Shown: positions 45,462-55,554, counted from the stretch's first letter. The stretch: 64,000 nt of DNA from Citromicrobium sp. (GCA_002729695.1 PBYQ01000004.1:108607-172606), one strand, 5' to 3'. Notes: generated by a model from the sequence alone, not told the origin. Program-made: numbers and translations.

Positions 45462-47230
45462 GCACCCAGATGCTCATCTACCTGTTCGTCGGGGCCAGCT
45501 TCGCCCTTTATATCGGCATCGCGCTCTGGACGCGTGCGGGCTCGACCTCGGAATTCTACGTCGCGGGGGGCGGGGTTCACCCGGTGGTGAACGGCATGGC
45601 GACCGCCGCCGACTGGATGAGCGCGGCGAGCTTCCTGTCGATGGCCGGACTGATCGCATTCATGGGCTACGACGGTAGCGTCTACCTGATGGGGTGGACC
45701 GGCGGCTACGTGGTGCTGGCGCTTCTGCTGGCCCCCTACCTGCGCAAGTTCGGCCAGTTCACCGTGCCCGATTTCATCGGGACGCGGTATTATTCGAAGG
45801 TTGCCCGCACCGTCGCGGTGGTGTGCCTTATCTTCGTCAGCTTCACCTATATCGCAGGCCAGATGCGCGGGGTCGGGATCGTTTTTTCGCGGTTCCTCGA
45901 AGTGCCCGTCGACCTTGGCGTGATCATCGGCATGGGCATCGTGTTCGTCTATGCGGTGCTCGGCGGGATGAAGGGCGTCACCTACACGCAGGTGGCGCAA
46001 TACTGCGTGCTGATCTTCGCGTACCTCGTGCCTGCGATCTTCATTTCGCTGTTGGTGACGGGCAATCCGGTGCCCCAGCTTGGACTCGGGTCGCAGGTCG
46101 CCGACGGATCGGGCATGTATGTGCTGCAAAAGCTCGACGCTTCGCTCGTCGACATGGGGTTTTCGGCGTATACCGCCAGCACCAGATCGACGATCGACGT
46201 GTTCTGCATCACTGCGGCGTTGATGGTCGGCACCGCGGGGCTGCCGCATGTGATCGTGCGCTTCTTCACCGTGCCCAAAGTCTCGGACGCGCGCCGCTCA
46301 GCCGGGTGGGCGCTGGTGTTCATCGCGCTTCTCTACACCACCGCTCCTGCGGTTTCCGCGTTTGCCCGGCTCAATTTCAACGAGACGATCAATCAGACGC
46401 AATACACCGACGCGCCCGGCTGGTTCGGCAACTGGGAGAACAACGACCTGATCGCATGGCGCGACAAGGACGGCGACGGCGCGATGGACGTTGCGCCGGG
46501 CGACGCCTTCGAAGGCGCGCCCGCCTATACCGAAGAGCGCGGCGAGCATGGCGAGCGAATGCTTTCGAATGCTCCCGCAGAGGGTGCCAACGAGGTCTAT
46601 GTCGACCGCGACATCATGGTGCTCGCCAATCCGGAAATCGCCAACCTGCCCGGCTGGGTGATCGCGCTCGTCGCGGCTGGCGGACTGGCAGCGGCGCTGT
46701 CCACCGCAGCGGGGCTGTTGCTGGTCATATCGAGCGCGGTCAGCCACGACCTGCTTAAGCGCACCTTCCGGCCCGGGATTACCGAGAAAGGCGAGCTGCT
46801 CGCCGCGCGTCTGGCAGCGACGGCGGCGATCGTGGTGGCGGGCCTGCTCGGCATCTATCCGCCAGGCTGGGTCGCTCAGGTGGTGGCCTTCGCCTTCGGC
46901 CTCGCTGCCTCCTCGCTCTTCCCGGCCATTTTCCTCGGCATCTTCACAAAGCGGATGAACCGCGAGGGCGCCATTGCCGGGATGGTCAGCGGGCTTGCCT
47001 TCACCTTCTTCTACATCGCCTGGTTCAAGCTGTGGAACCCGGCGGCGAACGTGCCGGAGAATTGGCTGCTGGGCATCTCGGCCGAAGGCATCGGCGTGAT
47101 CGGCATGCTGATCAACTTCGCGGTGGCGCTGCTGGTCAGCCGGGTGACCGCCGCGCCTCCAGCAGAGATCGGCGAGCTGGTCGAACGGATACGCACCCCG
47201 CGCGGCGCGGCAGCACCCGTAGAGCACTGA
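45458..47230 (+). CDS. Sodium:solute symporter (SSS family, ActP-like)
   Basis: A 590-residue, about 13-helix sodium symporter of the DUF4212-coupled subfamily, whose better-known members carry acetate and other monocarboxylates. Motifs include GGGVHPVVNGMATAADWMSAAS, YDGSVYLMGW and the sodium-site region AALSTAAGLLLVISSAVSHDL. Between helices (about residues 315-385) is a periplasmic loop with an EF-hand-like segment DKDGDG (336-341). Placement ahead of GH3 and GH31 genes in a sugar regulon suggests either salvage of acetate released from acetylated hemicellulose or a sugar substrate. Confidence 0.85.
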   Translation: MSTQMLIYLFVGASFALYIGIALWTRAGSTSEFYVAGGGVHPVVNGMATAADWMSAASFLSMAGLIAFMGYDGSVYLMGWTGGYVVLALLLAPYLRKFGQFTVPDFIGTRYYSKVARTVAVVCLIFVSFTYIAGQMRGVGIVFSRFLEVPVDLGVIIGMGIVFVYAVLGGMKGVTYTQVAQYCVLIFAYLVPAIFISLLVTGNPVPQLGLGSQVADGSGMYVLQKLDASLVDMGFSAYTASTRSTIDVFCITAALMVGTAGLPHVIVRFFTVPKVSDARRSAGWALVFIALLYTTAPAVSAFARLNFNETINQTQYTDAPGWFGNWENNDLIAWRDKDGDGAMDVAPGDAFEGAPAYTEERGEHGERMLSNAPAEGANEVYVDRDIMVLANPEIANLPGWVIALVAAGGLAAALSTAAGLLLVISSAVSHDLLKRTFRPGITEKGELLAARLAATAAIVVAGLLGIYPPGWVAQVVAFAFGLAASSLFPAIFLGIFTKRMNREGAIAGMVSGLAFTFFYIAWFKLWNPAANVPENWLLGISAEGIGVIGMLINFAVALLVSRVTAAPPAEIGELVERIRTPRGAAAPVEH

Positions 47231-47244
47231 GCGAAGAGACCCCG

Positions 47245-49533
47245 ATGAAACACGCGATCCTCAAGGCCTTCGTGACCGGAACCGTGGCCTTGGCCACGCC
47301 GGTTTCGGCGATGGCGCAGAACGATAGTGCCAGTCAGAGCGCCGATATCGACGCACTGATCGCCAGGATGACGCTGGACGAGAAGATCGGCCAGCTTGTC
47401 CAGCGGATGGGCGGCCGGTCGAAGTCGCTCAATTCGCGCCTCGGCCCGGAGGAACTGGACAAGGTCCGGCGCGGCGAGGTCGGCTCGTACCTGCACGTTG
47501 CGGGGGCCGATGCCTTGCGCGAATTGCAGCGGGTCGCGGTCGAGGAAAGCCGTCTCGGTATTCCGTTGCTGTTCTCGATGGACGTGGTCCACGGCTATCG
47601 CACGATCTTCCCCGTTCCGCTGGCAATGGCGGCAAGCTGGGATCCTGAGGTGGCCGAACGCCACGCGCGTATCGCCGCTACCGAGGCGAGTGCGGCGGGC
47701 CTGCACTGGACCTTCGCTCCGATGGTCGACATCGCGCGCGATCCGCGCTGGGGCCGGATCGTCGAGGGGGCGGGGGAAGATGCCTATCTCGGCAGTCGCA
47801 TGGCCGCCGCGCAGGTTCTGGGCTTTCAGGGCACCGATCTCTCTGCCGCCGACACGATCATGGCCGGAACCAAGCATTTCGGTGCCTACGGGGCGGCCGA
47901 GGGCGGTCGCGATTACGCTGGTGCCGAGGTGAGCGAGCGCGCCATGCGCGAAACCTACCTCGCGCCCTTCCGTGCCGCAGCCGAGGCTGGCTCTGCCAGC
48001 TACATGACGGCCTTCAATGCGCTCAACGGCGTGCCGACCACCGGCAACGAAGACCTGCTGCGCACCATGCTGCGCGAAGAGTGGGGCTGGAACGGGCTGC
48101 TGCTGTCCGACTGGCGCGCGGTCGAGGAACTCATGGCGCACGGCGTGGCAGGAACGCGCAGCGATGCCGCGAGGCTGGCGCTGGAGGCGAGCGTCGACAT
48201 GGACATGGTCGCGGATGTTTACGCAGGCGACCTGAAGGAGGCCATCAAGGGCGATCCGGCGCTGCTGCCGCTGCTCGATCAGGCGGTGCACCGCATCCTC
48301 GATGCCAAGCGCAAGCTCGGCCTGTTCGTTGATCCGTACAAGTATCATGACGCAGCGCGCGAAGCGGAGGTGATCCTCTCGTCCGACCACCGCGCCGCCG
48401 CGCGCGACATTGCCGAGCGCTCTATCGTCCTGTTGAAGAACGATGGCGATGTCCTCCCGCTGGCCGAGGGCGCACAAAAAATTGCGCTTGTCGGCGCTCT
48501 GGCGGACGATGCGCTGTCGCAGCTTGGCTCGTGGCGTGCACAGGGGCGTGCAGAGGACGTGGTGACGCTACGTGCGGCACTCGAAGCGGCGCATCACAAC
48601 GTGGTCTTCGCGCCAGGCACCGATGCGCGGACCGATGATGTTACCGACATCCCCGAAGCAGTGGCCGCAGCCGAAAGCTCCGACCTGATCGTCCTCGCGC
48701 TCGGCGAGGATTATGACTGGTCGGGCGAGGCGCGCAGCCGTTCCTCGCTCGAACTGCCCGGCAGGCAGCTGGCGCTGTTCGAAGCGCTGGCCGCAACGGG
48801 TAAGCCGCTGGTCGTTGTGCTGATGGGCGGACGCCCGCTGGCCATTCCCGAAGTGGCGGAGAAGACCGATGCCGTGCTCGAAACCTGGCTGCTCGGGATC
48901 GAGAGCGGCCCCGCCATCGTCGACACGCTCTTTGGTGACAACAATCCAGGCGGCAAGCTGCCCGCCAGCTTCCCGCGCACAACCGGGCAAGTGCCGGTCA
49001 GTTACGATCACCTACCGAGCGGGCGCCCCGCAGATCCCGACCTGTCGAAGGATACCGCGCGGTACATGGATCAGCCGATCACGCCGCTTTACGCCTTCGG
49101 CCACGGGCTCAGCTACACACGCTTCAGTTTCGGTGAGCCGAGCGTCGACCGATCGAGCATTCCCGCCAATGGGGGCGAGGTGACGATTGCGCTCGACGTC
49201 ACCAATGACGGAGCGCGCGCGGGCGACGAAGTCGTTCAGCTCTACATGCGCGATCCGGTAGCCAGCGTTTCGCGGCCGGTGCAGCAACTGCGCGGCTTCA
49301 GGCGCGTGACCCTGCAGCCGGGCGAGACGAAGCGGGTCTCCTTCACCCTTTCGGCGGACCAATTCGCGCTGTGGTCGCGGGAAGGCGAATGGGTAATCGA
49401 ACCCGGAGAAATCGAACTGATGGTCGGCAGTGCGTCCGACGATATTCGTGGCCGCGTATCGGTCACGATCGATGGAACAGGGCGGGGCTCGATTGCGCCC
49501 GCCGCGATCCCGACACGGAGCAAGGTACAATGA
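47245..49533 (+). CDS. bglX: GH3 periplasmic beta-glucosidase, BglX type
   Basis: A 762-residue family 3 enzyme with a signal peptide ending VSAMAQ and the length and domain order of BglX. The ATG at 47245 is chosen because the signal peptide starts there. Nucleophile Asp289 is in LLLSDWRAV; FSMDVVHGYRT and GTKHFGAYGA are typical. The alpha/beta sandwich and fibronectin III-like domain (about 650-750) complete it. It would cleave cello- or xyloglucan-derived oligosaccharides after side-chain removal by the GH31 enzyme, to which it is coupled by an ATGA overlap. Confidence 0.92.
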   Translation: MKHAILKAFVTGTVALATPVSAMAQNDSASQSADIDALIARMTLDEKIGQLVQRMGGRSKSLNSRLGPEELDKVRRGEVGSYLHVAGADALRELQRVAVEESRLGIPLLFSMDVVHGYRTIFPVPLAMAASWDPEVAERHARIAATEASAAGLHWTFAPMVDIARDPRWGRIVEGAGEDAYLGSRMAAAQVLGFQGTDLSAADTIMAGTKHFGAYGAAEGGRDYAGAEVSERAMRETYLAPFRAAAEAGSASYMTAFNALNGVPTTGNEDLLRTMLREEWGWNGLLLSDWRAVEELMAHGVAGTRSDAARLALEASVDMDMVADVYAGDLKEAIKGDPALLPLLDQAVHRILDAKRKLGLFVDPYKYHDAAREAEVILSSDHRAAARDIAERSIVLLKNDGDVLPLAEGAQKIALVGALADDALSQLGSWRAQGRAEDVVTLRAALEAAHHNVVFAPGTDARTDDVTDIPEAVAAAESSDLIVLALGEDYDWSGEARSRSSLELPGRQLALFEALAATGKPLVVVLMGGRPLAIPEVAEKTDAVLETWLLGIESGPAIVDTLFGDNNPGGKLPASFPRTTGQVPVSYDHLPSGRPADPDLSKDTARYMDQPITPLYAFGHGLSYTRFSFGEPSVDRSSIPANGGEVTIALDVTNDGARAGDEVVQLYMRDPVASVSRPVQQLRGFRRVTLQPGETKRVSFTLSADQFALWSREGEWVIEPGEIELMVGSASDDIRGRVSVTIDGTGRGSIAPAAIPTRSKVQ

Positions 49534-52343
49534 TCATGCGGCTTGTCGCTTTCGCGACGGTTTCTCTCATCGCGGCTGCGCCGGCTTTGGCTGGAGAGGC
49601 AGAGGTTGTGCCCCACGGCGCCATTATCACCACCGATGCGGGGCAGAAGGTGCGGGTGCTCGCTTACGCCGACGGCACGTTCCGCGTGACCGTCGCCGAT
49701 GTGCTGCCCGACGCACCGCCGACCGCGATGGTGGTGGCCGAAGCCGATGGATCGCCGCAGGTGGATGTGGACGAAGCTTCCGTCACGCTCACCACCCAGC
49801 AATCTTCCGCCAGGATTGCGCTGGCCGACGGCCAACTGACGGTGCGCGATGCAGAGGGGAAACTGTTGCTCGACGAATATGCCCGGTCGCGGCGGATCGA
49901 TCCTGTCACGCTCGAAGGGCAGCAATGGTTCAAGACGCGTGTGCAGTTCAATCGCGGGACCGACGAAGGGCTCTACGGCCTCGGCCAGCAGCAGAACCGT
50001 CAGATGAACTATAATGGCGAGGACGTGGAACTCGCCCAGCACAACATCGCGACCGCGATCCCCTACCTCCTGTCGACGCGCGGCTACGGCATCCTGTGGG
50101 ACAATGCCTCGATCACCCGCGTGGGCGATCCCGATCCTTACGAGAAGCTCGCGCTCGACTGGAACACGCAGTATTATCTGGGCGATCGCCTCGCGCTCGA
50201 ACGCAGCGAGCCGGTGATCGATTACCAGTTTCTCGACGATCAGGACCGGTGGCCAGAGGAGGCTAAGGCCGACACCGTTGCCGCGACCTCGGGCCAGAAT
50301 ACGCAGGGCAATGCGGTGCAGACGCAGCGGGTCGTGTGGACCGGCAGCTACACGCCGGAAAGCACGGGCAAACACAAGTTCAGGCTCTATTCGTCGAGCT
50401 ACGTCACCGTCTACGCAGACGGCAAGGAAGTGCTCGACCGCTGGCGGCAGAACTGGAACCCCTGGTATCACAATTTCGAGCTGGACCTGACCGCCGGAAA
50501 GCCCATCGACCTTCGCGTCGAGTGGGAGCCCAATCAGGGCTACATCGCGCTGTATCACGCCGACCCGCTGCCCAGCGAAGACCGCCACTCGGTCAGCTTC
50601 GCCTCCGAAGCGGGCAAGGCAATCGACTATTACGTCGTGCCGGGTGACGACATGGATGCGCTGGTCGCGGGCTATCGCCGCCTGACCGGCGAAGCATCGA
50701 TGATGCCGCGCTGGGCCTACGGCTTCTGGCAATCGCGCCAGCGCTATCAGACGCAGGACGAACTGGTCGACGTCATCCAGATGTACCGCGATGCGGACAT
50801 CCCGATCGACGCAATAGTGCAGGACTGGTTCTACTGGCCCGAAGACCAGTGGGGATGCAACTGCTTCGATCCCAAGCGCTTCCCCGATCCCAAGGGCATG
50901 GTCGACGCAGTCCACGATCTGAATGGTCGGCTGATGATCTCGGTTTGGCCGAAGTTCTATCCCGATACGCAGAATGCAAAGGAGCTGGACGCCAAGGGCT
51001 ACCTCTATCGCCGTCCGCTCGAAGCGGGGCAGAAGGACTGGGTTGGGGCGGGCTATGCCAATACCTTCTACGATCCCTATCCGGCAGAGGCGCGCGAAAT
51101 CTACTTCAACCAGATTGCCACATCGCTGGTGCCGATGGGCTTCGATGCCTGGTGGATGGATGCCACCGAGCCCGACTGGCATTCCAACCTCTCGATCGAA
51201 GAGCGTGCGCGGCAGATGTACAGCGCCGCGACCGACACGCCGGGGGCGGCGATCTTCAACAGCTATGGGTTGATGCAGGCGATCAGCGTTGCGGACGGCT
51301 TGCGCGAAGTGCAGCCCGACCAGCGCCCCTTCATCCTCACCCGCAGCGGTTTCGGCGGGATCCAGCGCGCCTCTGCCGCGCTGTGGTCGGGCGATGTCGT
51401 CGCGCGGTGGGATGATCTACGCGACCAGATCAGCGCGGGCACCAATATGTCGCTATCGGGCATTCCCAACTGGACGCACGATATCGGCGGCTTCGCGGTC
51501 GAGCAGCGCTTTACCGACGAAGTGCCCGCCGAGATGCCGGAATTTCGCGAGCTGTACCTGCGCTGGTTCCAGTTCGGCGCGTTCAGCCCGCTGTTCCGCA
51601 GCCACGGCGAATATCCGTACCGCGAGACGCCGATCATCGCGAAGGACGATCCTGCGATGCTCGAAGGGCTGACCTACTACCATCGCCTGCGCTATCGCCT
51701 GCTGCCTTACATCTACACGCTTGCGGCCAATGCGCATTTCGATGCGGGCACGATCATGCGCCCGCTGGTGATGGATTTTAAGGCCGACCGCGCGACTTGG
51801 GAGATCGACGACGAGTATCTGTTCGGCCCCGCGATGCTGGTCGCACCCGTGACCGAATTCGAGGCGCGCGAGCGGCAGGTTTATCTACCCGAGGGTGCCG
51901 ACTGGTACGATGTTGCCACCGGTAAGAAGCTTGCGGGCGGGCAGAGGATCACCGCCGCCGCGCCGCGCGAGCGGATGCCGCTGTTTGTCCGTGCCGGGTC
52001 GATCGTGCCGATGGGGCCGGTAGTGCAATGGACCGGCGTGAACCCGCAGGGGCCTCTGACGGTGCATGTCTTCGCGGGAGCCGATGGCGTGTTCTCCCTC
52101 TACGAGGACCAGGGCACCGACATGGGTTTCGCGCGCGGTGAGTTCGCGCGCATTCCGATTGCGTGGGACGATGCAGCCCGCCGCCTCACCATCGGGGCGA
52201 GGGAAGGGCACTTCCCCGGCATGGCCGACAGCCGCGAGATCACCGTGGTTCTGCACACGGGCGACGAGGCTGGCGAAGTGTTCGAGCAGGGTGAGGGGCA
52301 GACGGCTACCTATCGTGGGGAGAAGGTGGAGCTGGCCTTCTAG
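49530..52343 (+). CDS. GH31 alpha-xylosidase with inserted PA14 domain
   Basis: A 937-residue family 31 enzyme with a signal peptide ending APALAG. The N-terminal beta-sandwich is interrupted by a PA14 domain (about 240-350, including VVWTGSYTPESTGKHKF and the conserved YVTVYADGKEVLDRW). The catalytic barrel has the nucleophile Asp544 (WWMDATEPDW) and acid/base Asp622 (ALWSGDVVAR). This PA14-in-GH31 architecture is that of xyloglucan-specific alpha-xylosidases such as Cellvibrio Xyl31A, which remove the non-reducing-end xylose. Last gene of the symporter-GH3-GH31 operon. Confidence 0.92.
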   Translation: MIMRLVAFATVSLIAAAPALAGEAEVVPHGAIITTDAGQKVRVLAYADGTFRVTVADVLPDAPPTAMVVAEADGSPQVDVDEASVTLTTQQSSARIALADGQLTVRDAEGKLLLDEYARSRRIDPVTLEGQQWFKTRVQFNRGTDEGLYGLGQQQNRQMNYNGEDVELAQHNIATAIPYLLSTRGYGILWDNASITRVGDPDPYEKLALDWNTQYYLGDRLALERSEPVIDYQFLDDQDRWPEEAKADTVAATSGQNTQGNAVQTQRVVWTGSYTPESTGKHKFRLYSSSYVTVYADGKEVLDRWRQNWNPWYHNFELDLTAGKPIDLRVEWEPNQGYIALYHADPLPSEDRHSVSFASEAGKAIDYYVVPGDDMDALVAGYRRLTGEASMMPRWAYGFWQSRQRYQTQDELVDVIQMYRDADIPIDAIVQDWFYWPEDQWGCNCFDPKRFPDPKGMVDAVHDLNGRLMISVWPKFYPDTQNAKELDAKGYLYRRPLEAGQKDWVGAGYANTFYDPYPAEAREIYFNQIATSLVPMGFDAWWMDATEPDWHSNLSIEERARQMYSAATDTPGAAIFNSYGLMQAISVADGLREVQPDQRPFILTRSGFGGIQRASAALWSGDVVARWDDLRDQISAGTNMSLSGIPNWTHDIGGFAVEQRFTDEVPAEMPEFRELYLRWFQFGAFSPLFRSHGEYPYRETPIIAKDDPAMLEGLTYYHRLRYRLLPYIYTLAANAHFDAGTIMRPLVMDFKADRATWEIDDEYLFGPAMLVAPVTEFEARERQVYLPEGADWYDVATGKKLAGGQRITAAAPRERMPLFVRAGSIVPMGPVVQWTGVNPQGPLTVHVFAGADGVFSLYEDQGTDMGFARGEFARIPIAWDDAARRLTIGAREGHFPGMADSREITVVLHTGDEAGEVFEQGEGQTATYRGEKVELAF

Positions 52344-52376
52344 GACGCCAGCTTCCACCGCGCAGCCCGGTGTCGG

Positions 52377-53555
52377 CTAGAGCTTTACGACGGCCCCATC
52401 CTGATCGGCGCTGCGGTACATCGCCTCTATCAGGCGGATGTCGCGCAGCCCCATCTCGCCGGGCGTGCGATGCTCGGTGCCGTTGCGCGCGGCTTGGGAG
52501 AACCCATCCAGCTGCGCGGCGAACTGCTCGATCGGATTGCCTGCGATATATTCGCTCGGCGGCTTACCCGCTTCTTCCAGCCGGATGGCGTTGTCGTAAT
52601 AGGTTGTTGCGGGCTGCATCTCGATCGAGCCTTTGCTGCCGAAATAGCGCTGGCGCGATACGTAAGGGTTCCAGCAATAGGATGACGAGCCCGAGAGGCT
52701 GATCCCGCTGGCCATGCGCAGCCGGTATTCCAGACCGCCTTCCACCTCGGTGAAGCGCGGATCGCCCGCCGGCGTCGAATAGACCGCACTGACCGACACG
52801 GGCGTGTCGCCCGGCACCATCATCAGCGACGTGTTGAGGCCGTAGATCCCGATATCGTACATCGAGCCGCCGCCGCCGAGTTCCTTCTCCAGCCGCCACT
52901 TGTGCGGCGGCCAGTCGGGGTTGGCATCGAACCCGTGATCGCCCGAAACGAACCGCATCGTGCCCAGATCGCCGTTTACGATCCGGTCGCGCACGTGGAC
53001 ATTGTTGGGCTCGAAATGGACGCGGTAGGCAACGCCCAGCCTGCGGTCGTTGGCCTTGGCTGCCGCGATCATCGCCTCGCATTCGGCGGTGGTCGAGGCC
53101 ATCGGCTTCTCGCACAATACGTGCTTGCCCGCTTCGAGCGCGCGGATCGTGTACTCTGCGTGCAAGCCGACGGGCAGGACGATGTAGACGCAGTCGATAT
53201 CGTCCGCTTCGGCGATATCGTCGTAGTTATCGTATCCGTAGAAATTCGAGACGCCGTAGCGCGAACCCAGCTCTTCGGCCTTCGCGCGATTGCCCGACAC
53301 GAAGGCGGTCATGCGTGAATGGCGCGCGTTGGCGAAACCGGGGATCACCTGCCCGACGGCAAAGGTGCCGAGACCCACGATCGCCCACCGCATCCGTGAT
53401 TGAGGGGCTTCGGGGAGCGCGGGATTGCCGATCAGCGGTTGCCCGATGGCCTGCTGCGCCAGCGCCCTGCCGCTGGCAAGCGACAGCGATGCGCCGACAC
53501 CCATTCCCAGCGCTCGACGTCGCGAAACGCCGCCTGTGTTCCGGACATCGCGCAT
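52377..53555 (-). CDS. Tat-exported Gfo/Idh/MocA oxidoreductase (glucose-fructose oxidoreductase-like)
   Basis: A 392-residue NAD(P)-dependent sugar oxidoreductase. The N-terminus has a Tat motif SRRRALGMG and a hydrophobic stretch ending ALAQQ, so a folded, cofactor-loaded enzyme is exported, as with Zymomonas glucose-fructose oxidoreductase. The Rossmann motif is VGLGTFAVGQ and the family motif GKHVLCEKPMAST; a DIGIYGLNT block also fits. It presumably interconverts periplasmic sugars. It is convergent with GH31 and lacks an operator palindrome, so its link to the regulon is by position only. Confidence 0.87.
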   Translation of the reverse strand: MRDVRNTGGVSRRRALGMGVGASLSLASGRALAQQAIGQPLIGNPALPEAPQSRMRWAIVGLGTFAVGQVIPGFANARHSRMTAFVSGNRAKAEELGSRYGVSNFYGYDNYDDIAEADDIDCVYIVLPVGLHAEYTIRALEAGKHVLCEKPMASTTAECEAMIAAAKANDRRLGVAYRVHFEPNNVHVRDRIVNGDLGTMRFVSGDHGFDANPDWPPHKWRLEKELGGGGSMYDIGIYGLNTSLMMVPGDTPVSVSAVYSTPAGDPRFTEVEGGLEYRLRMASGISLSGSSSYCWNPYVSRQRYFGSKGSIEMQPATTYYDNAIRLEEAGKPPSEYIAGNPIEQFAAQLDGFSQAARNGTEHRTPGEMGLRDIRLIEAMYRSADQDGAVVKL

Positions 53556-53802
53556 ACGTTCTCCCCCCGTTCGAATGGGGACTCAATCACGCCGCTCCTG
53601 CAAAGTCGAGTCGGACATGGCGGCTTTACGTGGATCGCTATTGCACGGCGATTGGATGCGAGTTTTCGACATGGGTGACGTCCAGCAAGGTCCCAATGCA
53701 GGCCTCACCCACCTGGGGTGTGAGCTTCGCCGCACCCGATTGCCGCCAATATCCTTTCCAAGCTTGCTTTGTCTTTCGAAGTGCACAATCCTTAACTTCG
53801 GA
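53556..53802. other. 247-bp divergent promoter region separating the sugar locus from the lasso cluster
   Basis: This gap lies between the divergent oxidoreductase and lasso exporter genes. I see no xylose-type operator, terminator or small peptide gene. A clear ribosome site for the exporter start is also missing. Confidence 0.5.
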
Positions 53803-55554
53803 ATGAGCGGCCTGCAGTATTACCTGCGCGAACTGCGCGCGTTCGCGGGTGCGCGATTATGGCTGGCGCTGGCGCTGGTAGGGGCGGCCGCCGTGCTGGA
53901 GGGGCTGGGCTTCGTCGCCTTTGTGCCGCTGTTTCAAATTCTGCTCAGCAAGCCGGATACGGGCGTGGCCGCGACCGCGCTGGACTGGCTTGAAGCCGTC
54001 GGTATTGCAACACCCTTCGCCCTGGCTCTGACGCTGGCCGCTGCATTTCTCGCGCTCATTGCCTTGCGCAGCTTCCTTCAATGGAAGCGGGACATCCTGA
54101 TGCGGCGACTGAGCCTCGAATTCGTCGATCACTGGCGCCGGCGCACCATGATCGCGGTTTCTGCCGCACCCTGGCAGGCGCTGATGGGCAAGCGGCGGAC
54201 CGATATCGAACATGCGATTATGGTCGACATTGGCCGTCTTTCATCGGGCACCCAGCAAACCCTGACGGGAGTGGTCCAGATCACCATGATCCTTGCGCAG
54301 CTGGCTGCCATCGCGGCGATCGCGCCCATCATGCTGGGTATCGCGCTGCCGCTGCTGCTGCTCGCAGGCGTTTTCATCGTCCCCATTTCGCGTCTCGCCG
54401 GGCTGCTGGGGCAGCGAAATTCAAGCGCGGGTCGCAAGGTTCACAACGTGCTCGGCAATTTCATGGCCGGACAAAAGCTCGCCCGCCTGTCCGATGCGCA
54501 GGGGAAGTTCGTCGATCAGATGGACGGTGTGATGCGCGATGCCCGCAAGTGGCAACTCGATTTTGTCGCATCGCAATCGAAGGTGAGGGCAGCGTTTCAG
54601 TGCTTCGCGGCGCTTGCCGTGATTGCCATGCTGCTGATCGGCTATTTCATGCTGGAGCTCGATCTGCCGCGCCTGATCGTCGTGACATTGATCCTCACGC
54701 GGATTTCAGGGCCCACGCTCACCCTGATGCAGACCTCGCAGTCCACCGCGAACATGCTCGCCGCGCTCGATGCGCTCCGCTCGCTCACAGCCGATCTCGA
54801 CCGGCCTGAGCCGCAGGCCGTGCCCGCGACACTTGAACGAGCGGCTCGCAACGAGCGGGCGGGACCTTTGCTGGAAGTGCGCGATCTCTGGTTCGCGTAC
54901 GAAGCGGAGGACTGGATTCTGCAGGGCGCTTCCCTGAAAATCGATCGAGGCGAGATCGTCGCGCTCGATGCCCCCTCGGGATCGGGCAAGACGACACTGC
55001 TCGATCTCATTACCGGGCTGATGCCTCCGGCCCGCGGTACCATCATCGGTCAGGGGCACGTCCTGCGAGCGGATACGGACTGGGAGGTCTGGCGACGTTC
55101 CCTCGCCTATCTGCCGCAAGACCCCTTCCTGTTCGACACGACCATTCGTGAGAACCTGCAATGGTGCGCCCCCGAGGCGACCGACGCGGAGATGATGATG
55201 GCGCTCGAGATGGCCGGGGCGCAGGAATTGCTGGCGCGCAGCCCACAGGGGCTCGATACGCGGGTGGGCGAGCGAGGTCAGGCGTTCTCGGGGGGCGAGC
55301 GACAGCGTATCTGTCTGGCGCGCGGGCTGATCCGGCGCCATGCGCTGCTGATCCTCGACGAGGCCACCAGCGCTATCGATGAAGACGGCGGGGCCGAGAT
55401 CTTCGAGAGGCTGCGTCAGTGGCCCGACCGTCCGGCCATCCTGCTCGTTTCGCATCGCGCCGAAACGCGCCGGATCGCAGACCGGATCGAGCGGCTGGAA
55501 GGGGGCAAGATCGTGCCTGCCGCAGTGCAGCCGCGCCGCAGCGTCGAGGCCTGA
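53803..55554 (+). CDS. Lasso peptide ABC exporter (D protein)
   Basis: A 583-residue half-size ABC exporter, with an N-terminal transmembrane domain (about 1-330, six helices) fused to an ATPase. Walker A is APSGSGKTTLLD, the Q-loop YLPQDPF, the signature FSGGERQRICLARGL, Walker B LLILDEATSAID and the switch His in LLVSHR. It would homodimerise in the inner membrane and export the mature lasso peptide. The ATG at 53803 is chosen because it starts the natural membrane domain; the frame is open much further upstream but would collide with the divergent gene. It forms a two-gene transcript with the nucleotidyltransferase gene 7 bases later. Confidence 0.85.
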   Translation: MSGLQYYLRELRAFAGARLWLALALVGAAAVLEGLGFVAFVPLFQILLSKPDTGVAATALDWLEAVGIATPFALALTLAAAFLALIALRSFLQWKRDILMRRLSLEFVDHWRRRTMIAVSAAPWQALMGKRRTDIEHAIMVDIGRLSSGTQQTLTGVVQITMILAQLAAIAAIAPIMLGIALPLLLLAGVFIVPISRLAGLLGQRNSSAGRKVHNVLGNFMAGQKLARLSDAQGKFVDQMDGVMRDARKWQLDFVASQSKVRAAFQCFAALAVIAMLLIGYFMLELDLPRLIVVTLILTRISGPTLTLMQTSQSTANMLAALDALRSLTADLDRPEPQAVPATLERAARNERAGPLLEVRDLWFAYEAEDWILQGASLKIDRGEIVALDAPSGSGKTTLLDLITGLMPPARGTIIGQGHVLRADTDWEVWRRSLAYLPQDPFLFDTTIRENLQWCAPEATDAEMMMALEMAGAQELLARSPQGLDTRVGERGQAFSGGERQRICLARGLIRRHALLILDEATSAIDEDGGAEIFERLRQWPDRPAILLVSHRAETRRIADRIERLEGGKIVPAAVQPRRSVEA

